13,551 nucleotides of DNA from an uncultured Bacillaceae bacterium (GTDB lineage: Bacteria > Bacillota > Bacilli > Bacillales > Caldibacillaceae). The position numbers were made by a program, and so were the translations under genes. The stretch's first letter is position 1; every line of letters starts with the position of its first letter. The stretch lies in assembly GCA_937983015.1 (NCBI GenBank), contig CALKAK010000007.1:1-13551 (forward strand), given 5' to 3'. Positions 1-5,984 of the stretch are shown here, one piece after another. The notes under the pieces were generated by a model that ran no database searches, had not been told where the DNA came from, and worked only from the letters and a program-made list of their open reading frames with translations.

Positions 1-1643
1 CGGCGAAGGATTTTTCCAACGGTTGTTTTCGGAAGTTCATCACGAAATTCATAGATCCGGGGAACTTTATATGCAGCCAGTCTTTCCCGACAAAACCGGT
101 CCAGTTCTTCTTCGGTTACCTTGGCCCCTTCTTTTAAGACGATGTAAGCTTTCACCGTCTCACCACGGTACGGATCGGGGACACCTGCTACTGCAACTTC
201 CTTAATTGCTGAATGTTCGTATAATACTTCTTCAATTTCTCGAGGATAAATATTGAAGCCACTGGCAATGATCATATCTTTCTTTCGATCAACGATATAG
301 AAATAGCCATCCTCATCCATGTACCCGATATCCCCGGTATATAACCAACCATTTTTCAGAGTCATTTCCGTTTCTTCCGGACGATTCCAGTACCCCATCA
401 TCACTTGAGGTCCTTTGACGATAATTTCTCCGATTTCACCGGGAGGTAATTTTTCATCATTTTCTAAAGAGACGACCGCCGCATCCGTATCTGGCCATGG
501 TAAACCGATTGAACCAATCCGTCTTTTTTCCCGATCAAGTGGATTCGCATGGGTAACAGGTGAACTTTCTGTTAAACCGTATCCTTCTACGATTATTCCT
601 CCGGTAGCCTTTTCAAATTTGTCTTGAACTTCTTTCGGAAGCGGTGCCGACCCACTAATACAATATTCAATGGATGATAGATCGTATTTTTCCAGGTCCG
701 GATGATTGAGTAATCCGATGTACATCGTCGGTGCTCCCGGGAAAAGGGTAACTTGTTGCGACTCGATCGCCTTGAGCAATGTTTCCGGTTCCGGTTTCGG
801 GATCAATACCATTTTCGCCCCGTTCATCACCGATAAAATCATCACTGTTGTTAATCCGTAAACGTGGAAAAATGGTAATGCACCGAGCACGACGTCATTC
901 CCGTTATTCCCGCGCATCAACCAGACGTCACACATTTTTGCATTAGCGATTAAGTTTTTATGTGTCAACATTACCCCTTTGGGAAATCCGGTCGTACCAC
1001 CGGTGTATTGCAAGCAAGCCATATCATGATTCACATCGAATGTGACATCCAGTTCATCCGGTATGGACCGCTTCATGATTTCTGTGAATAAATGTTGATT
1101 CCCCTTATGTTCAACCTTTACAGAAAAACCGTATTGACGCTTTTGGATAATAGGATAGATGAGATTTTTCGGGAAAGGTAAATAATCTTTGATGGCTGTT
1201 ATGATGATATGTTCCAGATCCGTTTCCCCTTCTACTCTTTTAATGCGCGGGTAAAGAATTTCCAGGGCAATAATCGCTTTTGCCCCCGAGTCTTTGAGCT
1301 GGTACGCCAGTTCCCTTTCCGTGTACATCGGATTGGTCTCGACGACCACGCCTCCGGCAAACAATACCCCATAAAAACTAATGACCGCCTGAGGTGTATT
1401 CGGTAGCATGATCGCTACCCGATCCCCTTTTTCGATCCCGAGTTCCCGCAAATAGTTGGCCAGTTTCAGTACCGCTTCATAAAGCTGTTTAAACGTCATT
1501 TCAAACCCCATGAAATGAAGCGCGACCCGATCCGGGTACTTTTGCGCCGTATTCCTAAGCGTATCCGGTAGTGGGATATCCTCATATTCTAGTGATGGCG
1601 GGATGCCTTCGGGATAAAATTTCAACCAGGGTTTATCGCTCAT
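1..1643 (-). CDS. lcfA: Long-chain fatty acid--CoA ligase, 3' end cut by window edge
   Basis: Activates long-chain fatty acids to acyl-CoA using ATP (acyl-adenylate intermediate), the entry step of beta-oxidation. The frame is open from the ATG at 1643 to the window edge (547 codons); family members are about 560 residues, so only a short C-terminal tail is missing. Visible motifs: the phosphate-binding loop YTGGTTGFPKG (residues 213-223), GYGLTES (354-360), YTGDIG (435-440), the hinge DRKKDMIIASGFNIYPREIE (452-471) and the catalytic lysine in TVGKILR (K544). The ATG is preceded by GGGAGGGAG at good spacing. No signal peptide; acts in the cytosol or at the membrane face. In B. subtilis this gene heads lcfA-fadR-fadB-etfB-etfA, so those genes probably follow outside the window. 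Upstream lie a cre-like box and a large palindrome, so regulation is likely complex. The family is certain; substrate chain length is inferred from similarity. Confidence 0.95.
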   Translation of the reverse strand, partial: MSDKPWLKFYPEGIPPSLEYEDIPLPDTLRNTAQKYPDRVALHFMGFEMTFKQLYEAVLKLANYLRELGIEKGDRVAIMLPNTPQAVISFYGVLFAGGVVVETNPMYTERELAYQLKDSGAKAIIALEILYPRIKRVEGETDLEHIIITAIKDYLPFPKNLIYPIIQKRQYGFSVKVEHKGNQHLFTEIMKRSIPDELDVTFDVNHDMACLQYTGGTTGFPKGVMLTHKNLIANAKMCDVWLMRGNNGNDVVLGALPFFHVYGLTTVMILSVMNGAKMVLIPKPEPETLLKAIESQQVTLFPGAPTMYIGLLNHPDLEKYDLSSIEYCISGSAPLPKEVQDKFEKATGGIIVEGYGLTESSPVTHANPLDREKRRIGSIGLPWPDTDAAVVSLENDEKLPPGEIGEIIVKGPQVMMGYWNRPEETEMTLKNGWLYTGDIGYMDEDGYFYIVDRKKDMIIASGFNIYPREIEEVLYEHSAIKEVAVAGVPDPYRGETVKAYIVLKEGAKVTEEELDRFCRERLAAYKVPRIYEFRDELPKTTVGKILR

Positions 1644-1660
1644 ATTCTCCCTCCCTTTGT

Positions 1661-1690
1661 AAGAACAATTACAAATTTCTAATTGTTCTT
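1661..1690 (-). promoter_or_regulatory. 30-bp near-perfect palindrome at the lcfA transcript start, candidate operator
   Basis: Arms AAGAACAATTA (1661-1671) and TAATTGTTCTT (1680-1690) are exact reverse complements. The 8-bp centre is itself palindromic (AAATTT) except for its two outer bases, so 28 of 30 positions are symmetric. It lies between the predicted +1 and the ribosome binding site. There is no T-run after it, so it is not an intrinsic terminator. Likely an operator for a TetR-type or other dimeric repressor, or a 5' hairpin that stabilises the mRNA. It does not resemble the B. subtilis FadR consensus (TGAATGANTANTCATTCA), so the regulator is unknown. Confidence 0.6.
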
Positions 1691-1697
1691 ATTATAT

Positions 1698-1726
1698 AAT
1701 ATATAAAAAATTGTTACCGTTTACAA
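1698..1726 (-). promoter_or_regulatory. Predicted sigma-A promoter of lcfA
   Basis: On the minus strand, TTGTAA (1726-1721) and TATATT (1703-1698) are separated by 17 bp. The expected start is near 1691, leaving a leader of about 48 nt before the ATG at 1643. A second -10-like TATAAT lies at 1696-1691 but has no fitting -35. The cre-like box covers the -35 element, and the palindrome begins at the predicted start, so both could block this promoter. Confidence 0.6.
1712..1725 (-). promoter_or_regulatory. Catabolite-responsive element (CcpA binding site) in the lcfA promoter
   Basis: The minus strand reads TGTAAACGGTAACA, which fits the 14-bp cre consensus TGWAANCGNTNWCA at every position. It overlaps the -35 hexamer and spacer of the lcfA promoter, a typical place for repression by CcpA with HPr-Ser-P. 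In B. subtilis the FadR regulon including lcfA is known to be under catabolite repression, which supports the call. Binding itself is inferred. Confidence 0.75.
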
Positions 1727-1756
1727 GAAAGACATATGCTCCTTAGGGCGAAAATA

Positions 1757-1783
1757 TAAAAAAACTGCCTTTCTTAGGCAGTT
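1757..1783 (-). terminator. Rho-independent terminator after yshE and the small ORF
   Basis: In minus-strand RNA, AACTGCC (1783-1777) pairs with GGCAGTT (1769-1763) across a 7-nt loop, followed by a run of Us (1764-1758). It ends the mutS2-yshE side before the lcfA promoter. The TAA stop of the small ORF lies in the loop. Confidence 0.85.
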
Positions 1784-1863
1784 AGTAATAAAAAAATTAT
1801 TCCACATATGATCATGATCCCGCAACAAATAAATAAGATTTTTGCAAGACGAGTAAAGACCAT
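1774..1863 (-). CDS. Small hydrophobic ORF, 29 aa, candidate single-pass membrane peptide
   Basis: No family recognised. An ATG at 1863 opens 29 codons ending in TAA at 1774-1776. The product begins MVFTRLAKIL: a short N-terminus with one Arg and one Lys, then an uninterrupted hydrophobic stretch (about residues 10-28) rich in Ile, Leu, Phe and Cys (two adjacent Cys at 13-14, another at 20). That is the layout of a single transmembrane helix with the N-terminus inside. A G-rich ribosome binding site (GGGGTG at 1874-1869, pairing with anti-SD by one wobble) lies 5 nt upstream. The start is 52 nt after the yshE stop, and the stop falls in the terminator loop, so it would be co-transcribed with yshE. 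It may instead be chance coding in AT-rich sequence; conservation would decide. Confidence 0.5.
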   Translation of the reverse strand: MVFTRLAKILFICCGIMIICGIIFLLLTA

Positions 1864-1915
1864 ACTCCCACCCCTATTTCAAGAGTCCGTCATCCCTTTC
1901 ATCACCAAACACGAA

Positions 1916-2323
1916 TCATGTGATTATACTGGCTCCGATGACGAATGACAGGCCTATAGAGATGATCATTGAAATGAGGCCAACCGCACGGTTATCTTTA
2001 CCCAGTTCCTCGTCAACATTAAACCAGGGTGTTAAAAATTCGAATATAAAATATCCGGTAAGTAATAAAATAAAGCCGAAAAACCCCCAGCCGATCATCA
2101 TGAACACCGAATCATGATTCAAAATCGAAAAATGAAAAATATTCGCGATCCCGAAAATTTTACCACCTGTTGCCATGGCAACGGAGAAATTCCCTCTTTT
2201 AATTTCTTCCCAATTATTATACTTAGTCACAAATTCAAAGATCGTCAAAAAAACTAATGTACATAAAACGGCTACCGTATAATGGGCTCCAGTAAGAACT
2301 AGATCATTTTCCCAAAACCCCAT
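1916..2323 (-). CDS. yshE: DUF350 family membrane protein (YshE-like)
   Basis: Small integral membrane protein of 135 residues with about four predicted transmembrane helices: roughly residues 6-28, 42-60, 69-92 and 113-134, with the acidic/basic patch DEELGKDNRA between the last two. Length and topology match the DUF350 family, and the position between mutS2 and lcfA matches B. subtilis yshE. Function unknown. I prefer the ATG at 2323 (MGFWEN) to the ATG at 2338, because GGAGG at 2336-2332 sits 8 nt before it and would lie inside the longer reading. It follows mutS2 by 68 nt without a terminator, so read-through from mutS2 is likely. A weak promoter in the gap (TTGCAT, 17 bp, GATAGT) cannot be excluded. 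Confidence 0.88.
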   Translation of the reverse strand: MGFWENDLVLTGAHYTVAVLCTLVFLTIFEFVTKYNNWEEIKRGNFSVAMATGGKIFGIANIFHFSILNHDSVFMMIGWGFFGFILLLTGYFIFEFLTPWFNVDEELGKDNRAVGLISMIISIGLSFVIGASIIT

Positions 2324-2391
2324 CGAGTTCCCCTCCATTATTCGCTTTCACTATCAGTTTGAAAACATGAAAATGCAAACGAAAATACGGA

Positions 2392-4743
2392 TTATTTTAA
2401 TTCAACAACCGTTACGCCTGTACCGCCCTCATTGGCGTGCCCATAACGGAAATTTTTTACAGCCTGGTGGCTGCGCAAATATTGTTGAATGCCCTGGCCG
2501 AGGGCGCCAGTTCCTTTCCCATGTATGATGGAAACACGGGAATAACCGGCGAGTAAACAATCATCAAGATATTTCTCTACTTTCGCCAATGCTTCATCCA
2601 ACCTGTCTCCACGGACATCTAATTCTAAACTAACCGAAAATGTTTTCCCTTTAACGCTTGTAATGTCGATCGTTTCTTTATCTTTACTTCCTTCGACTAA
2701 TTCCATATCCTGTTCATGAACTTTCATTTTCAATATTCCTATCTGGACAAGCCATTCACCATCAGCAACTTTTTCCAAAAGCTGTCCCTTTTGATCGAGA
2801 CTGATCACCTTCACTTCGTCACCGGACTCAAACTCTTGATCCTTCTGCTTGGACGAAACTTTTACCGGTGTCGGTTTTTCCGGGATGAGTCCCTCTAAAC
2901 GTTTTTTCGCATCGATCAATTCATGTTCTTTGATCTGCGCAGCCTTTTCTAACTGCATCTTACGTAATTCTTTAATAATTTCGCCCGCTTCTCTTTCCGC
3001 CTGTTTTACAATCGTTTTCGCTTCATTACGTGCCCGATCCAGCATTTGTTCTTTACGATTTTGAAATTCCGTAAAGGCATTCTTCAAGCGATTCAATAGT
3101 TTTTCCGCCTCATCCAAAAGCTTTCTCGCTTCCTGTTCTTCTTTTTCCGCCAATAATTTATTTCTTTCTAACGATGCGATCATCGCATCCACTTTATTGG
3201 CATCACCATGAACATGCATTCTCGCTCGCTCGATGATCGTCTCATCCAACCCCAGACGGCGGGAAATTTCGAAAGCGTTACTACGACCGGGAATCCCGAT
3301 CAATAATCGGTACGTAGGACTGAGCGTTTCGACGTCAAACTCAACGCTCGCATTCGTGACTTCCTCGCGGTTATAACCGTAGGCTTTTAATTCCGGATAG
3401 TGGGTCGTTGCGATGACCCGCGCTCCTCTATGATGCACTTCATCGAGAATGGCCATCGCCAGGGCCGCACCTTCCTGGGGGTCGGTTCCCGCACCAATCT
3501 CGTCAAAAAGTACGAGGCTGTGTTCATCCGCTTCGCGCAATATCTCCACAATGTTGACCATATGGGAAGAAAATGTACTCAAACTCTGTTCAATCGATTG
3601 TTCATCACCGATATCGGCAAAAACTGATTGAAAAACAGCCATTTCTGAACCTTCCTGCGCGGGTATGAAAAGTCCCGACTGAGCCATCAAAGTTAACAAG
3701 CCCACCGTCTTTAAAGTGACCGTCTTCCCACCTGTGTTCGGTCCGGTGATCACGATCGTCCGGAATTCTTTACCGAGTTCAATATCATTGGCGACAACCT
3801 GATCTTTCGGGATAAACGGGTGTCTGGCTTGCGTCAATTTAATGTACCCGTGTTCATTCATTTTCGGCTTCGTTGCTTTCATGTCCGCTGCGAATTTCGC
3901 TTTTGCGAACATAAAATCCAGATGACCTAATGATGTAACAAGTTGTTTAAGGTCAGCACTATTTTCCGCAACAGCGCGGGAAAGTTCAGTTAAGATCCGT
4001 TCGATTTCCGCCCGTTCCTCCATGCGGGCGTTTTGTAATTCATTGTTCAGCTCCACGACGACGCCAGGTTCTATAAACAAAGTTTGTCCAGATGCTGACT
4101 GGTCATGGATTATCCCGCCAAAATGAATACGGTATTCTTGTTTTACGGGAATGACGAATCGGTCGTTACGGATGGTGATGATGGCATCCGATAACATTTT
4201 TTGTGTACCGGGGGAACGAATGATTTGTTCCAGTTTTTCACGGACCTTTGTTTCCAGACGGTTGATCTTACGGCGAATCGAGCGTAGTTTTTCACTGGCA
4301 CTATCCAAAATTTCGCCATTTTCACCAATCGTATGATTAATATTACGTAATAGACCGACGGGGGGATTCATGATTTTTATAACACTTTTCAGAATCGGGA
4401 GGTTTTCTTCTTCCACAAGCGGTTGCAAGAAGCGTTTCATCTTTCGTCCCGCATCGATCGTGCTCGCAATTTCTAACAGTTCATCTATAATTAAAACGCC
4501 GCCGATTTCTGCCCGTTTGACACTAGAGGTGATATCAAAAATTCCATCTAACGGGGCATATCCCTTTAATCGCAGGACATGGGCGGCTTCATCGGTTTCC
4601 TCCAACATTTGGATAATGTCATGATAATTTTTCTCTGGCCTTAATCGATGAATGAATGTTTTTCCGGGCTGGGATGTTGCGTATTGTTCAAGCTGTTTTA
4701 TTATCTTATCGAATTCCAGAGTCTGCAAGGTTTTCTCATTCAC
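2392..4743 (-). CDS. mutS2: MutS2 family ATPase/endonuclease
   Basis: 783 residues, full length for the family (B. subtilis 785). It lacks the N-terminal mismatch-recognition domains of MutS and starts with core/clamp helices. The ABC-type ATPase follows: Walker A GPNTGGKT (334-341), signature STFSSH (389-394), Walker B VLFDE (411-415) and TTHYPELKAYGY (446-457). A long charged coiled coil covers about 515-620, then a KOW-like linker near 640-682. A C-terminal Smr nuclease domain carries LDVRG (708-712) and HGKGTG (741-746). Known roles of the family are control of recombination and, in B. subtilis, rescue of collided ribosomes by splitting; it is not classical mismatch repair. The GTG start at 4743 is set by GGAGG 8 nt upstream. 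In B. subtilis polX sits directly upstream; here it is missing and mutS2 has its own candidate promoter. Confidence 0.97.
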   Translation of the reverse strand: MNEKTLQTLEFDKIIKQLEQYATSQPGKTFIHRLRPEKNYHDIIQMLEETDEAAHVLRLKGYAPLDGIFDITSSVKRAEIGGVLIIDELLEIASTIDAGRKMKRFLQPLVEEENLPILKSVIKIMNPPVGLLRNINHTIGENGEILDSASEKLRSIRRKINRLETKVREKLEQIIRSPGTQKMLSDAIITIRNDRFVIPVKQEYRIHFGGIIHDQSASGQTLFIEPGVVVELNNELQNARMEERAEIERILTELSRAVAENSADLKQLVTSLGHLDFMFAKAKFAADMKATKPKMNEHGYIKLTQARHPFIPKDQVVANDIELGKEFRTIVITGPNTGGKTVTLKTVGLLTLMAQSGLFIPAQEGSEMAVFQSVFADIGDEQSIEQSLSTFSSHMVNIVEILREADEHSLVLFDEIGAGTDPQEGAALAMAILDEVHHRGARVIATTHYPELKAYGYNREEVTNASVEFDVETLSPTYRLLIGIPGRSNAFEISRRLGLDETIIERARMHVHGDANKVDAMIASLERNKLLAEKEEQEARKLLDEAEKLLNRLKNAFTEFQNRKEQMLDRARNEAKTIVKQAEREAGEIIKELRKMQLEKAAQIKEHELIDAKKRLEGLIPEKPTPVKVSSKQKDQEFESGDEVKVISLDQKGQLLEKVADGEWLVQIGILKMKVHEQDMELVEGSKDKETIDITSVKGKTFSVSLELDVRGDRLDEALAKVEKYLDDCLLAGYSRVSIIHGKGTGALGQGIQQYLRSHQAVKNFRYGHANEGGTGVTVVELK

Positions 4744-4841
4744 TTATTAATCCTCCCTTAACAAGCAAGAAAATAATGATCGGGGGAATTTCCACAAAAA
4801 AATCGATCAAATAAATGCCCCGAAAGGGATGAACAATTTTT

Positions 4842-4850
4842 AGTATAGCA
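4842..4850 (-). promoter_or_regulatory. Candidate extended -10 promoter of mutS2
   Basis: The minus strand reads TGCTATACT: an extended -10 (TGN then TATACT at 4847-4842). The best -35 is weak (TTGTGG at 19 bp, or a poorer match at 16 bp). Start expected near 4835, leaving a 91-nt leader. The element lies downstream of the cvpA terminator, so mutS2 needs a promoter here. Confidence 0.5.
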
Positions 4851-4920
4851 TAGCCGGTTTTCATTGCCACAAGTACCTTATACTTAAAAGTAATGTTGGC
4901 GATGAATGCTAGAAATTAGA

Positions 4921-4952
4921 CAAAGAAAAAACTCCTCCTTGGGAAGAGTTTT
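4921..4952 (-). terminator. Rho-independent terminator after cvpA
   Basis: In minus-strand RNA, AAAACTCTTCC (4952-4942) pairs with GGAGGAGTTTT (4938-4928) with one G-U pair and a 3-nt loop. The U-run continues to 4926. This strong hairpin starts 5 nt beyond the cvpA stop and separates zapA-cvpA from mutS2. Confidence 0.88.
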
Positions 4953-4957
4953 CGTTC

Positions 4958-5488
4958 CTATTTTAACCACAACTCCTTGATTTGACCGGAAACGATCGGT
5001 GTTTTTTCAATAATCCCTTTCGCCAGAATAGACCCCTCAATAGCCGTTTGTATCGAATCGATCGGCAATAATGCGCCAATATACAAGAGTATAAAAATGA
5101 TCAGATACACTTCGATGAAGCCAAGGATTCCCCCTGCCCATACATTTAGCTGGCGAATGACAGGGATGCGTGCGAGGAAATCGAGCATATTCGCCAGGAT
5201 TTGCAAAAGAATTTTGGTAATGATAAAGATCAAAACAAACGCGATGCCTTTATAATAAGCGGCTTCTGCATTGATCACATCGAAAAATATTTGTAAAGCC
5301 GGATTATCACCAAAATCTGGATAGGGAATCCATAAAGTGATCCGACTGGCTAAATCATCGTAGTAGAGGGCTGCCAGAATAAAAGCGATGATCGAGCCGA
5401 ATAGATGTAAAATTTCCATGATAAAACCACGATTTAACCCGACGATAAAACCGATGATCAAGATGATGACTATGATCATACTCAACAT
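4958..5488 (-). CDS. cvpA: CvpA family membrane protein
   Basis: Integral membrane protein of 176 residues in the CvpA (colicin V production) family, the position held by yshB in B. subtilis. About four transmembrane helices are visible: residues 1-17 (very Ile-rich, ending in the family signature GLNRGFI), about 24-41, 75-98 and 114-137. The motif YYDDLAS follows helix 2. Biochemical role is not established. I choose the ATG at 5488 (MLSMII), since AAAGGG (5503-5498) lies 9 nt upstream and B. subtilis homologues begin ML...; the TTG at 5497 directly touches that ribosome binding site. The ATG is one base after the zapA stop, so the two genes are translationally linked. Confidence 0.9.
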   Translation of the reverse strand: MLSMIIVIILIIGFIVGLNRGFIMEILHLFGSIIAFILAALYYDDLASRITLWIPYPDFGDNPALQIFFDVINAEAAYYKGIAFVLIFIITKILLQILANMLDFLARIPVIRQLNVWAGGILGFIEVYLIIFILLYIGALLPIDSIQTAIEGSILAKGIIEKTPIVSGQIKELWLK

Positions 5489-5489
5489 T

Positions 5490-5768
5490 TCAGTCAACCC
5501 TTTGCTTATTTAATTCTTCTTCTAATTTTTCTACTCTTTCCTTTAATTTTATGTACTCATTAACGGCGTTCACCGCTGTTAGAACTGCAAGTTTCGCTGT
5601 ATCTAATGAAGGATTACGGCTCTTGATTTCTCGCATTTTATCATCAACGAGCGAAGCTACCATGCGGATATGAAACTCGCTTTCTTCGCCAACGATAATA
5701 TACCGCTGCCCATAAATTTCTACCGGTACCCGATTTTTCTTAGCATCTGACAACTTGATAGCCCCCAT
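5490..5768 (-). CDS. zapA: Cell division protein ZapA
   Basis: Promotes bundling and stability of FtsZ filaments at the division ring in the cytoplasm. As called it has 92 residues (typical 85-95): a beta-rich head with EIYGQRYIIVGEES, the helix VASLVDDKMREI, the segment SLDTAKLAVLTAVNAVNEY, and a C-terminal coiled coil LKERVEKLEEELNKQR that forms dimers and tetramers. The start is uncertain. The ATG at 5768 has only a weak AGGA 10 nt upstream. A TTG at 5753 would give an 87-residue protein beginning SDAKK, which aligns with the B. subtilis start (MSDGKK). It is followed one base later by cvpA. A weak extended -10 (TGGTATCAT, 5797-5789) lies upstream but would leave almost no leader for the ATG start. 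In B. subtilis rnhC lies between pheT and zapA; it is absent here. Confidence 0.92.
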   Translation of the reverse strand: MGAIKLSDAKKNRVPVEIYGQRYIIVGEESEFHIRMVASLVDDKMREIKSRNPSLDTAKLAVLTAVNAVNEYIKLKERVEKLEEELNKQRVD

Positions 5769-5948
5769 TGTAAAAGAATCCTAGATTAATGATACCATGA
5801 AAAAAATTGAATTGGGAAGATTGGCTAAAAACTTTTCATGTAATACAGACGAATCTTTCAAAAGCTAGCAAATTCACCAAAGAAAACGAACCTAAAATAA
5901 CGCTATAACAAGAAGATCAACTGTGAAAATACAATCATTTTTCATCGT

Positions 5949-5976
5949 AAAAAAACGGCCGCATTCGTACGGCCGT
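5949..5976 (-). terminator. Rho-independent terminator after pheT
   Basis: In minus-strand RNA, ACGGCCG (5976-5970) pairs with CGGCCGT (5961-5955) across an 8-nt loop, followed by seven Us (5955-5949). It lies 9 nt after the pheT stop and ends the pheST transcript. Confidence 0.9.
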
Positions 5977-5984
5977 CCATAATT

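Noticed and set aside
1209..1406. Plus-strand open frames opposite lcfA, including those at 23-205 and 415-627
   Set aside because: They lie inside the uninterrupted 547-codon lcfA frame, which carries all acyl-CoA ligase motifs.
4812..4830. Short hairpin CCC-TTTC-GGG in the mutS2 leader
   Set aside because: Only three to four pairs and no known regulatory motif; expected by chance.
5798..5940. Search for an rnhC remnant or sigma-A promoter before zapA
   Set aside because: No frame or motif resembling RNase HIII, and the -35/-10 pairs found were too weak to call.
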